NCBI GenBank assembly: GCA_021820805.1 | Contig: JAKADF010000073.1 | Location: forward strand, 1-10,226 | Reading direction: 5' to 3' | DNA from: Bacillota bacterium | Lineage (GTDB): Bacteria > Bacillota > Bacilli > Alicyclobacillales > Alicyclobacillaceae | Length of the DNA stretch: 10,226 nt | Shown: positions 1 to 6,940 of the stretch, in pieces | Layout of the letters: each line of letters opens with the position of its first letter | Position numbering within the stretch: position 1 is the stretch's first letter | Notes under the pieces: model-generated | The model's database searches: none | Told to the model about the DNA's origin: nothing | The model's input: only the letters and a program-made list of their open reading frames with translations | Program-made: the position numbers and the translations under genes

Positions 1-89
1 AAAGGATGTTTTGTATTTCGGTTAAATTTATTTCGAAGGCTATTATGGCTTTACTCCAAGAAAATCAAATGAATTGGAGGTACAAAATA

Positions 90-1409
90 ATGGGCTTTGA
101 TGCATTGGAAAAGAAGCAGCTAAACGGGTTTCATTGGAAACTGAATATTCTGTCAGGTAGTGGTACCTTTTTAGATGGATTTGACATTTCAGTAATGGGC
201 GTTGCTCTCCCTTATATAACTAAGCATTTCAACCTTAGCCCAGCGATGGTAGGGTTTGTCGCTTCTTCTGTCTTATTTGGAAATATTGTGGGAATGTTGA
301 TATTCGGATACCTTACAGATCGAATTGGCCGTAAAGCGATGTACGTTATAGACTTATTAAGCTTTGTAGTTTTTGCAGCTCTTACAGCAATTAGTACGAG
401 TACATGGGAACTCATACTGTTTCGATTTCTTCTAGGTGTTGGAATTGGAGCAGACTATGCAATTTCTCCAACTTTAGTTGCTGAGTTCAATCCAACTGGA
501 AAACGCGGAGGGCGTGTTGGTTTCCTTACCCTTACTTTCTTTACAGGCACTTTAGTTAGCTATTTAGTTGGACTATCAATGACTCCATTTGGGGAAAATG
601 CTTGGAGATACATGTTACTCATCGGAGCCGTGTTAGCTATAATTGTGATATTCTTCCGGCGACAAATACCTGAATCTCCGCGTTGGCTCGCAGCTCAAGG
701 CAAAGTCGAACAGGCTAATGAAATAATTCATCAACTTACCGGCGAATCTTCATTAGTTTCTAACAACGTACGATCATTTAATTGGAAATTTTTGTTCAGC
801 AAAAGATTAATCAGCAGGACACTATTTGTATGCCTATTCTGGTTTGCATGGGATGTTGCTTATTATGGCGTGAGTATATTTTCTCCAACAATACTAAAAG
901 AAGCAAGTCATGCATCGTTCGCTATATCAATTCTAGGAGCCTCTTCAATCACATTAGTATCAATTATTGCGACAATCTTCGGAATAACTTATCTATTTGA
1001 CCGTTGGGGTCGTAAACCTAGTCTTATCCTAGGGTTCGTGGGAATGACTCTTGCCCTGCTTGCTCTAGCCATCAATCCACATCCATCATTTGCACTATTG
1101 GTAATCTTGCTAGACATAGGGATCTTTTTAGGGAACATTGGACCAGGTGTACTTCCATGGATTTATGCAACTGACCTTTTCCCAACCGGTGTTCGTGCCA
1201 GTGGAACTGGTGTGGGCGCAGCTGCAGGAAGAGTTGGCGGCATTTTAGGTGTATATTGGTTTCCAAGCCTTGTTCAATCTATAGGGGCTGGGCATGCAAT
1301 ATATCTTTTTGTTGGAGCGGGCGTATTGGGTAGTCTTGTGGCAGTTTTTATGGCACCAGAAACAAAACAAAAATCATTGGAGGAAATCGAAATAGAGCTG
1401 CAAGCGTAA
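90..1409 (+). CDS. MFS transporter, sugar-porter-like (12 TM)
   Basis: This is an integral membrane transporter of the major facilitator superfamily, probably a proton-coupled symporter for a sugar or another small organic metabolite. Visible signatures are the early DGFD segment (residues 29-32) in TM1, the loop 2-3 motif GYLTDRIGRK (73-82), the RFLLGVGIGAD segment of TM4 (112-122), PESPRWL after TM6 (194-200), a second loop motif DRWGRK in the C-terminal half, and a closing PETK motif. At 439 residues it is of normal length. The open frame continues up to position 6, but ATG 90 is preferred because GGAGG (76-80) lies nine bases upstream and the protein then begins just before TM1. The upstream 89 bases hold no clear promoter, so transcription may start outside the window. 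It is followed by a hairpin, then by a phosphatase and a phosphoesterase on the same strand. The substrate cannot be told; aromatic acid, nicotinate or polyol carriers share these motifs. Confidence 0.9.
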   Translation: MGFDALEKKQLNGFHWKLNILSGSGTFLDGFDISVMGVALPYITKHFNLSPAMVGFVASSVLFGNIVGMLIFGYLTDRIGRKAMYVIDLLSFVVFAALTAISTSTWELILFRFLLGVGIGADYAISPTLVAEFNPTGKRGGRVGFLTLTFFTGTLVSYLVGLSMTPFGENAWRYMLLIGAVLAIIVIFFRRQIPESPRWLAAQGKVEQANEIIHQLTGESSLVSNNVRSFNWKFLFSKRLISRTLFVCLFWFAWDVAYYGVSIFSPTILKEASHASFAISILGASSITLVSIIATIFGITYLFDRWGRKPSLILGFVGMTLALLALAINPHPSFALLVILLDIGIFLGNIGPGVLPWIYATDLFPTGVRASGTGVGAAAGRVGGILGVYWFPSLVQSIGAGHAIYLFVGAGVLGSLVAVFMAPETKQKSLEEIEIELQA

Positions 1410-1432
1410 TTACCTGATAATTAATTAATATG

Positions 1433-1472
1433 CAGGGGAACCATTATTTATATGACTGAATTGGTTCCCCTG
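1433..1472 (+). terminator. Perfect 11-bp inverted repeat between MFS and HAD genes (possible terminator or attenuator)
   Basis: CAGGGGAACCA (1433-1443) and TGGTTCCCCTG (1462-1472) are exact reverse complements around an 18-base AT-rich loop. It starts 23 bases after the MFS stop codon and ends 38 bases before the next start. The GC-rich stem should fold in RNA. The right arm is followed by AATAATTCAATTATC rather than a run of T, so it is a poor classical intrinsic terminator. It may only partly stop transcription, stabilise the upstream message, or be a protein binding site. Confidence 0.45.
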
Positions 1473-1510
1473 AATAATTCAATTATCTTGAGAAAGTGGT
1501 GTACAAAATA

Positions 1511-2170
1511 ATGAATTTAGAAGAGCTCCGACTTCACGAAATCGATACAGTGCTATTCGACTTAGACGGTACCCTAATTGACAGCCTTCCTACAATTTAC
1601 TCATTGTTTAAAAGGGTATTTTTAGAAACTTCAAAGAAAATTGTCACCGATGAATATATTAAAAGCCTGCTTGGGCCTCCTGAAGAACTTATATTATCAA
1701 GTTGTATTAGTGAGACAGCTGGAGAAAAATTTATAAATTATTACATTAACTACTTAACAAATATAACTGATACGTATGACGAAATTAGAATGATTTTACA
1801 TGAGTTTAAATACAATCAATATAATTGTGGATTAGTGACAAACAAGGGAACCAGATTAGCAACTAAAACACTCAACTCTATGAAAATTTGCGAGTACTTT
1901 GATATGGTTGTCACTGGTGATTGCGGGTATAAAATTAAACCTTCATCTGAAGGTTTAATTCATACAATTCATACATTTGGTACATCCCCACAAAGAACAA
2001 TTATGATAGGTGATACATCTTCTGATGGGGAAGCTGCAAGGGAAGCTGGGGTATGGTTTATACACGCGCAATGGTTTACGTTAGGATCTTACACTTTCTG
2101 CGAGGATAGTCATTTTGATGCATTCCATCTAGACGATCTCTATCGATTACTTAAACCATGTACATTTTAA
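1511..2170 (+). CDS. HAD-superfamily hydrolase, phosphoglycolate-phosphatase-like
   Basis: This is a predicted cytoplasmic Mg-dependent phosphatase with all four HAD motifs. Motif I is DLDGT (nucleophile D17 and acid/base D19), motif II is VTN (T110), motif III is KIKP (K143), and motif IV is GDTSSD (D168, D172). The insert between motifs I and II (about residues 25-100) is the size of the helical C1 cap found in Gph, PpaX and beta-phosphoglucomutase relatives. The 219-residue length is typical. An in-frame GTG at 1496 also exists, but ATG 1511 is preferred because it sits 10 residues before the hydrophobic strand leading to motif I; its Shine-Dalgarno (AGTGGTG) is weak. The 13 bases GTACAAAATAATG over this start are identical to those over the MFS start. 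The gene is 24 bases from the metallophosphoesterase and probably co-transcribed with it. The substrate is unknown: phosphoglycolate, pyrophosphate or a sugar phosphate are all possible. Confidence 0.85.
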   Translation: MNLEELRLHEIDTVLFDLDGTLIDSLPTIYSLFKRVFLETSKKIVTDEYIKSLLGPPEELILSSCISETAGEKFINYYINYLTNITDTYDEIRMILHEFKYNQYNCGLVTNKGTRLATKTLNSMKICEYFDMVVTGDCGYKIKPSSEGLIHTIHTFGTSPQRTIMIGDTSSDGEAAREAGVWFIHAQWFTLGSYTFCEDSHFDAFHLDDLYRLLKPCTF

Positions 2171-2194
2171 ATTATAAAGGAGAAATTTACCGAT

Positions 2195-3052
2195 ATGAAA
2201 ATTTTACACATTTCTGACCTCCATTTTGAGGGAACCAGCTATGAAGAATTTTACACCGGTGTTAGAGAAAATTTAGATAAAATCAGAAAAGAATTAATAG
2301 ATTTAACTGTTGACTTTATGATAGTTACTGGGGATCTTACAACTCGTGGGTGTGTTGATAAAGCTTCGTTATTGCAAGCAAAGGAATGGTTGGATAGTAT
2401 TAAAATTCCATATATATCAATACCAGGCAATCATGATACAGGGGCAAATGAATCAAGAAGTAAAACATATCCTGACCTTGAATATTATGAGCCAGTTCCA
2501 TTTTCAAACACTAACTTTGGACAATTATTTAAACAACCACCAGTGATTGAAAAAAATATGGGGGAGTTTATTATCATCGGAATAGTCCTACGTGAAAATG
2601 ATCCAGATGGTGCTCTAACAACTCTCGCAAAGCTTCTTAACCATACTTCAAAACCAGTACTTCTATTTGGTCACTACCCTGTTGTGCAAGCTAGAGAAAC
2701 AGGTATTTTAGCAACTTTTGGATACGATGAATCTATTCCAAAAACGGCTACAGAACTCCGGAGGATTATTAAAGAACATTCCAATGTAAAAGTCTATGCT
2801 TGTGGACATATTCATGCGAATACTGTCAGAAAAATAAAAGATTCCTGTATACAGGTAAGCACTGGAGGATTAGGTCCTGGTCCAAGTGTATTCCGTATTT
2901 ACAACATTGCCGATGGAATACTAAGTTTTAAAACATACTTAGGGGCAGGACCGTTAGACTTTTGGCATCGTTTTGACACTGTATACTCTTATACAGCAGA
3001 ATATCACCTTGGTGCGGCAAGAGAACGATCCGGATATATTCAGTTTAAGTAA
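2195..3052 (+). CDS. Calcineurin-like metallophosphoesterase (class III phosphodiesterase type)
   Basis: This is a predicted cytoplasmic dinuclear-metal phosphoesterase. The full metal-binding series is present: DLH (D8, H10), GD (D47), GNHD (N79, H80), GH (H160) and GHIH (H205, H207). This order and spacing match the CpdA-like class III cyclic-nucleotide phosphodiesterase branch, which also holds glycerophosphodiesterases and enzymes for other phosphodiesters. It has 285 residues, with no signal peptide or membrane segment. AAAGGAG (2176-2182) precedes ATG 2195 by 12 bases. The last 75 residues lie after the final metal motif and probably form a C-terminal beta extension. It is the last gene of the rightward group and is followed by the bidirectional terminator at 3113-3158. 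Pairing with a HAD phosphatase suggests stepwise phosphodiester then phosphomonoester hydrolysis, but that is inference. Cyclic AMP as substrate should not be assumed in a Gram-positive. Confidence 0.85.
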   Translation: MKILHISDLHFEGTSYEEFYTGVRENLDKIRKELIDLTVDFMIVTGDLTTRGCVDKASLLQAKEWLDSIKIPYISIPGNHDTGANESRSKTYPDLEYYEPVPFSNTNFGQLFKQPPVIEKNMGEFIIIGIVLRENDPDGALTTLAKLLNHTSKPVLLFGHYPVVQARETGILATFGYDESIPKTATELRRIIKEHSNVKVYACGHIHANTVRKIKDSCIQVSTGGLGPGPSVFRIYNIADGILSFKTYLGAGPLDFWHRFDTVYSYTAEYHLGAARERSGYIQFK

Positions 3053-3112
3053 AATGTAATAGTTGAAATACTGTAAAAGGCTTAACAAGCACATACTAAA
3101 GGTGTATGGATA

Positions 3113-3158
3113 AGAAAAAATGAGGTACTAAGGAAGAACTTAGTATCTCATTTTTTCT
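3113..3158. terminator. Bidirectional intrinsic terminator between convergent genes
   Basis: Left arm 3113-3132 pairs with right arm 3139-3158 around the six-base loop GAAGAA. The stem is 20 bp with a single G-T pair (3125/3146). The outer part is A-rich on the left and T-rich on the right, so each strand presents a hairpin with a U-rich tail. It ends the rightward phosphoesterase message and the leftward PTS operon. The stop codon of the leftward HAD gene (3148-3150) lies inside the right arm. Confidence 0.9.
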
Positions 3159-3786
3159 CACCACAAAACGAAAAGAGTTCTGTTAATGAATAAATATTGT
3201 AATCTGCATCCTTAAGTTCACTTTTATCTCCGAACCCAAATCGGCACCCGATAGCTGGAATACCAACAGCGTGTGCAGCTTCAATATCGGACGAGCGGTC
3301 ACCAACCATAAACATATTTTCTTTTGAAAAATGCTCGAGGTGACGACGTAAAATATCTGCTTTTTCTTGACCATTAACCATTTCTAAACAGAGCGGCATC
3401 GTAAAAAACCTGCGGATACTCTGTGAATCTAACACGCTGTTAAGATAAGCGGTCCCACAATTACTCGCAGTCGTCAGCGTATGCCCCTGTTCATATAATC
3501 CACTAAGAACACGGTACGCTTCAGGAAGCAACAAATTGACGTTTTGCATATGCTTCCCGATATAAATATCCCGTAATTCATAGGCAGAATTGCGCTCTTC
3601 CATTGTAGATCCTGGCATCAATTTCTTCCAAAAATCTTCGTCAGTCAGCCCAAATGCGTCTCTTATCATATCCTCAGACGGTTTCTTGATATTCGGAAAA
3701 TGACTAAACGTTGCATAAATCGTTGGAATAAAGACGGATGTAGAATCAATTAATGTTCCATCCAAGTCAAAAATAAACTTTGCCAT
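3148..3786 (-). CDS. HAD-superfamily hydrolase, last gene of the PTS operon
   Basis: This is a predicted cytoplasmic phosphatase of 212 residues with all HAD motifs: FDLDGT (D7, D9), TASN (S108), K142 in the GQEKAD segment, and GDRSSD (D163, D167). A C1-type helical cap lies between motif I and motif II. The nucleophile is seven residues from the start, so the start cannot be much later; no strong Shine-Dalgarno is visible, only GAGAG about 17 bases upstream. It lies 42 bases downstream of the SorC-type regulator on the same strand and ends within the operon terminator. Its position suggests dephosphorylation of a sugar or polyol phosphate made by the PTS, either as a pathway step or to relieve sugar-phosphate stress. 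That is inference; a general PGPase-like role is equally compatible with the sequence. It is only distantly similar to the HAD protein at 1511-2170, so a recent duplication is unlikely. Confidence 0.85.
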   Translation of the reverse strand: MAKFIFDLDGTLIDSTSVFIPTIYATFSHFPNIKKPSEDMIRDAFGLTDEDFWKKLMPGSTMEERNSAYELRDIYIGKHMQNVNLLLPEAYRVLSGLYEQGHTLTTASNCGTAYLNSVLDSQSIRRFFTMPLCLEMVNGQEKADILRRHLEHFSKENMFMVGDRSSDIEAAHAVGIPAIGCRFGFGDKSELKDADYNIYSLTELFSFCGEKK

Positions 3787-3828
3787 TAACTAAGTATCAC
3801 ACTCTCTAGAACTAGAATAGTCCTGAAT

Positions 3829-4770
3829 CTAAAATGCATTTGATAATAATCCTTCAGCTGTTAGATGATCCGTAACGAACACATGAACCAACTGACCGTG
3901 AAGCGCGCCATGAATTGCCGCCAGCTTCTCTTCCCCGAACGCAACCGAAATAACAATTGGTATTCTTTTTAGATCTTCTAAGGATAAAGCAATCACACGT
4001 TCATTCCAAGAAACGGAACTCGCTTCTCCCTGTGAATTGATGAAATTATAACAAATGTCACCAATGACATCAGAATGACTAAGCTCGGTTTTATAATTCT
4101 TCCCCATATGATTTCTAACCATAGTCGAATGCTCGGGCGGGCCCCCAATACCCACAATTGCAATATCCGCCTGTCTTCCTAAGGAAAAAATGTCTGCTAT
4201 AGAAGACTGCTGTAAAAACAGAGATTTGGCTTCCGGTGAATCAACAACCACAGGAGCATGCAATAACTTGTACTCCGCACCAAGCCGAGAGGCAATTTGA
4301 ACGGCAATTTGATTTGAGTGAATATCAAGGCGTTCATCTACCATTCCTCCAACAAGAGGGACAACTGTCAAAGGAGCCAAGTTTGCTTTTGGCATTTCAT
4401 TTGCTACTTCATAGAGAGTCGTTCCAGATGACACGCCTATAATCTGGTTCTTTTTCACAATACGCAGTAAATAGTCCCCAGTTGCAGCACCAAGTGTACG
4501 TTTGATGCTTTGTTCACCGCATTCTGGGATTATAACTTCCCTTAAATGATATTTTTTCTCCAAAGCATTCTCGAGGGCTGCATAAGGATGAACCATTTCG
4601 TCTTGAATATGAATCTGCACAATGCCTAAATCCTTGGCTTTAGCCAGGTATTTAGAAATTAGCGGTCTAGAAACACCAAGAGCCTCAGCAATTTCCGCTT
4701 GAGTTGCTCCATCTTCATAATACATATGAGCAATTTTAACCAGAATCCGCAGGTCATCAGAATATGCCAC
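3829..4770 (-). CDS. SorC-family sugar-responsive transcriptional regulator
   Basis: This is a DNA-binding regulator with an N-terminal helix-turn-helix (about residues 20-48, TQAEIAEALGVSRPLISKYL) and a C-terminal sugar-phosphate-binding domain (about 60-310). Typical features of that domain are IGVSSGTTLYEVA, PLVGG, IVGIGGP and a late GDICYNFI segment. The SorC, DeoR (Bacillus) and CggR proteins share this layout and usually respond to a phosphorylated sugar. The 313-residue length is normal. The start is GTG 4770, supported by GAGGAAGG (4779-4786) eight bases upstream. It lies between the PTS IIA gene and the HAD phosphatase, so it most likely controls this operon, and perhaps the divergent E1 genes, with a PTS-made polyol phosphate or its product as effector. 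Its own upstream gap of 100 bases holds a nested palindrome at 4805-4827. E. coli-type SrlR is a different family (DeoR), so this is a family swap relative to the enteric system. Confidence 0.92.
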   Translation of the reverse strand: MAYSDDLRILVKIAHMYYEDGATQAEIAEALGVSRPLISKYLAKAKDLGIVQIHIQDEMVHPYAALENALEKKYHLREVIIPECGEQSIKRTLGAATGDYLLRIVKKNQIIGVSSGTTLYEVANEMPKANLAPLTVVPLVGGMVDERLDIHSNQIAVQIASRLGAEYKLLHAPVVVDSPEAKSLFLQQSSIADIFSLGRQADIAIVGIGGPPEHSTMVRNHMGKNYKTELSHSDVIGDICYNFINSQGEASSVSWNERVIALSLEDLKRIPIVISVAFGEEKLAAIHGALHGQLVHVFVTDHLTAEGLLSNAF

Positions 4771-4804
4771 TCAATATACCTTCCTCTGCCGCAATGAACA
4801 ATCG

Positions 4805-4827
4805 AACCAAATGTTTGGTGCAAACCA
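4805..4827. promoter_or_regulatory. Overlapping palindromes upstream of the SorC regulator (candidate operator)
   Basis: ACCAAA-TG-TTTGGT (4806-4819) is a perfect inverted repeat, and GTTTG-GTG-CAAAC (4813-4825) is a second one sharing the middle arm. AACCA occurs at 4805-4809 and again at 4823-4827. The cluster lies 35-57 bases upstream of the regulator's GTG start, in the gap after the IIA gene, where an autoregulatory site would be expected. No convincing promoter -35/-10 pair was found next to it, so an RNA role is possible. Confidence 0.4.
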
Positions 4828-4870
4828 GGCAATTTCACTTTGAATAATTCGATGTCTCTTGCGCTCTATC

Positions 4871-5224
4871 TTATCTAAATTCAATAATAGAACCAATTTT
4901 AACATGGGGAACCACGTTTGGTTTCACATAGATAGATCCGGGTAAAACATTTTCAGGCGGATCCATAAAATATACAGAAACATGTCCGAGTTCAACAAGA
5001 TTTTTTACTGCTTCTGTTCCGACACTTACAATATCATACACCTTTCCATCTATAATAAAATGACGTTCTTTTAACAAAACATCTTTATCTATTGTATCGA
5101 ATTCATGAATCACAGAAATCTCCCGAAGCTCCTTTGGGGCTTTTGGCCCAAACAACACCATTATCTTTTCTTCTTTAAGCGCTTGCACCATTTCACCAAT
5201 AAAAACTGCTGTTGATTTTATCAA
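4871..5224 (-). CDS. srlB: PTS glucitol/sorbitol-family IIA component
   Basis: This is the soluble phosphoryl-carrier IIA of a glucitol-family PTS. It receives phosphate from HPr on a histidine and passes it to the IIB cysteine. The 117 residues align over the full length with E. coli SrlB as I recall it. Shared features are an FGPKAPKEL segment (25-33; FREGAPADL in E. coli), the VIHEF segment with H40 as likely phosphorylation site, the core DIVSVGTEAVKNLVELGHV (about 64-82), and a PGSI segment near the end. The start is TTG 5224, with GAAAGGA nine bases upstream. The gene lies 85 bases after the IIBC gene, separated from it by a strong hairpin at 5250-5295, which may set IIA level apart from the membrane subunits. 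The transported substrate need not be glucitol. Confidence 0.93.
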   Translation of the reverse strand: MIKSTAVFIGEMVQALKEEKIMVLFGPKAPKELREISVIHEFDTIDKDVLLKERHFIIDGKVYDIVSVGTEAVKNLVELGHVSVYFMDPPENVLPGSIYVKPNVVPHVKIGSIIEFR

Positions 5225-5249
5225 ATCAACCCGTCCTTTCTGATTGAGA

Positions 5250-5295
5250 ATGTCGGCACTCTCTTGTATTTTTCAATACATTCAAGTGCCGACGT
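5250..5295 (-). other. Intercistronic RNA hairpin between PTS IIBC and IIA genes
   Basis: GTCGGCACT (5252-5260) and AGTGCCGAC (5285-5293) are perfect reverse complements, extendable by an A-T and a wobble pair outside. Inside, TGTATT (5265-5270) pairs with AATACA (5275-5280) around TTTC, leaving a symmetrical 4 x 4 internal loop. In the leftward message it falls just after the IIBC stop and about 12 bases before the IIA Shine-Dalgarno. No T run follows on that strand, so it is more likely an RNA processing or stability element than a terminator. Confidence 0.6.
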
Positions 5296-5309
5296 GTATT
5301 TGGTTTCAA

Positions 5310-6290
5310 TTAGTACAAACCAATGCTCGCAACATATGCAATTAAAACAGATACAACTCCAGTAATTAACCGGCTGTAAAGTACCGCAGGGACACCATAC
5401 TCAATAGTCTCTGGTTTCGCTTCTCCAAGGGATAAACCTACGGGAACAAAATCACAGCCTACCTGACCGTCAATCGCAAACAGCGCTGGCAAGGCATATG
5501 CTGGTGAGATTGCTTTTGTTGCTATTTGTGTTCCGACTAAAACACCTACAATCTGAGCGATAACAGCGCCTGGTCCTAGTACCGGAGACAGAAATGGCAA
5601 CGTACAGATAATGACTAAAACAATAAGCCCACCGAGCGACCCTGCAAGTGGAACAAGACCCTTCGCCAACAACTTACCTAACCCAGTGTAATTAATGATA
5701 CCTATCAACATGCTGACGAACGCCATAAATGGGATGATATTCTTAATCAGCATATCGATAGAATCACGGCCAGATTGATAAAGGACACCAACTACTTTTC
5801 CAATTGCACGAGAGATCCGGAGCAGCCAATTTGAACTCTGATATGCGGTTCCCTCTTCAGCGGCAGAAGATGAACTAAATTCTGGGCCAGATGGATGCTC
5901 AGGTACTGTAGACGGGGCATCGCTCGTTTCTCGAAAAATGTTATTCACCGTTACGCCAGACACGAAAATATCCTCTTTAATATGTTTTGCAAGCGGCCCA
6001 GATGGCGATGAAGGCATCACATCTACCGTTGGAATTCGTTTCATTGGATAAACACCTATGCGGGCGGTTCCCCCACAGTCGATAACTACACACATCATTT
6101 CATCTTCAGGTACCGATGTGGAGAATCCATCTACCGACTCAGCACCTGAAAGTTCTGCAATACGCAAGGCGACTGGATGAATACCACCGCCAGTAACAGA
6201 AACGACCTTATTTCGCTTTCCTTCGGGAGTAACAACAAGCCCGATGCCCCACCCGCCGGGACCTTTTTCTATACGCACTGCATTTCCCAT
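5310..6290 (-). CDS. srlE: PTS glucitol/sorbitol-family IIBC component
   Basis: This is a membrane PTS subunit with an N-terminal IIB domain and a C-terminal membrane domain. The IIB part opens with VRIEKGPGGWG and carries the phosphocysteine motif VVIDCGGT (C72), followed by YPMKRIPTVDV and SGPLAKHI, all close to E. coli SrlE as recalled. A Ser/Glu/Pro-rich linker (about 125-165) leads to a hydrophobic half with QSGRDSID, PFMAFVSMLIGI, SPVLGPGAVIAQ and CDFVPVGLSL. The 326 residues match the family. The frame is open to TTG 6341, but ATG 6290 is chosen because GGAGG (6298-6302) lies seven bases upstream and the protein then begins like its relatives. It acts with SrlA and SrlB to import and phosphorylate a polyol. 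It is 67 bases downstream of srlA. No key residue is missing. Substrate specificity cannot be read from the sequence. Confidence 0.94.
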   Translation of the reverse strand: MGNAVRIEKGPGGWGIGLVVTPEGKRNKVVSVTGGGIHPVALRIAELSGAESVDGFSTSVPEDEMMCVVIDCGGTARIGVYPMKRIPTVDVMPSSPSGPLAKHIKEDIFVSGVTVNNIFRETSDAPSTVPEHPSGPEFSSSSAAEEGTAYQSSNWLLRISRAIGKVVGVLYQSGRDSIDMLIKNIIPFMAFVSMLIGIINYTGLGKLLAKGLVPLAGSLGGLIVLVIICTLPFLSPVLGPGAVIAQIVGVLVGTQIATKAISPAYALPALFAIDGQVGCDFVPVGLSLGEAKPETIEYGVPAVLYSRLITGVVSVLIAYVASIGLY

Positions 6291-6357
6291 GAAGGTTCCT
6301 CCATTCCATAAATAGTTTTTATATCCTGAGTATTCAGTCAATTTTCTGCAATATTGC

Positions 6358-6915
6358 TCATCCCATGACTTTAACAGTTGTGTTGTTTGTGCGTTTTTGC
6401 TCCATACGAGAAGCCAAATATTTTGTGATATATTCCGTTACAACACCGCGGATAAAAATAACCACAATTCCAATTAAAAAGTAACGAACTGCCAAAGGTG
6501 CCATGGAGTACCCAGCTTTCTGAATGCCATTCGCAATCCCCAACCACACAAACAACTCACCTGCGTTCGCGTAAGGAAAAAAGGCGGTTACAGGGTGAAC
6601 AAATGAAACTGCTGAATCGTAAAATGCAGGCTTATATTTTTCTGGCAAAAATCTTCCGAACGTATAGCACATTGGGTTTGTTAAAATCAACACAGACAAA
6701 ATTGGCATTAAAGTATACCTAAGAATTAAATATTTAGAGGCAAACATAATCGCGCGATTTGCACGGTCCTCCCCTATCAATTTCACAACAGCATAAGTAA
6801 ATGTTAGAAGAACGACAAGCGTAGGTACAATTCCTGTGATCATGCCTACAAATGTTTGACCACCGGCAGTAAATAAGCCAATAAAATGGGAACCTAACCA
6901 TTCAATCCAACCCAT
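6358..6915 (-). CDS. srlA: PTS glucitol/sorbitol-family IIC component
   Basis: This is a membrane permease subunit of the glucitol-family PTS, 185 residues with four to five hydrophobic segments. It matches E. coli SrlA (about 187 residues) as recalled: FIGLFTAGGQTFVGMITGI near the start, NPMCYTFGRFLPEKYKP in the middle, then GELFVWLGIANG, PLAVRYFLIG and IRGVVTEYI. The C-terminus is a short basic, cytoplasmic-looking tail. ATG 6915 has a very strong GGAGGGG (6922-6928) six bases upstream; an ATG four bases earlier is out of frame. It lies 25 bases after gutM and 67 before srlE, in one transcription unit. It forms the transport path together with the membrane half of SrlE. Confidence 0.94.
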   Translation of the reverse strand: MGWIEWLGSHFIGLFTAGGQTFVGMITGIVPTLVVLLTFTYAVVKLIGEDRANRAIMFASKYLILRYTLMPILSVLILTNPMCYTFGRFLPEKYKPAFYDSAVSFVHPVTAFFPYANAGELFVWLGIANGIQKAGYSMAPLAVRYFLIGIVVIFIRGVVTEYITKYLASRMEQKRTNNTTVKVMG

Positions 6916-6940
6916 ACATATCCCCTCCAGTCGTGGTTTT

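Noticed and set aside
1..89. Promoter for the MFS gene (TATTAT at 41-46)
   Set aside because: No acceptable -35 lies 16-18 bases upstream, and the window starts too close to judge.
1511..3786. The two HAD genes as a recent duplication
   Set aside because: Outside the four catalytic motifs the proteins share little visible sequence, and their cap regions and neighbours differ.
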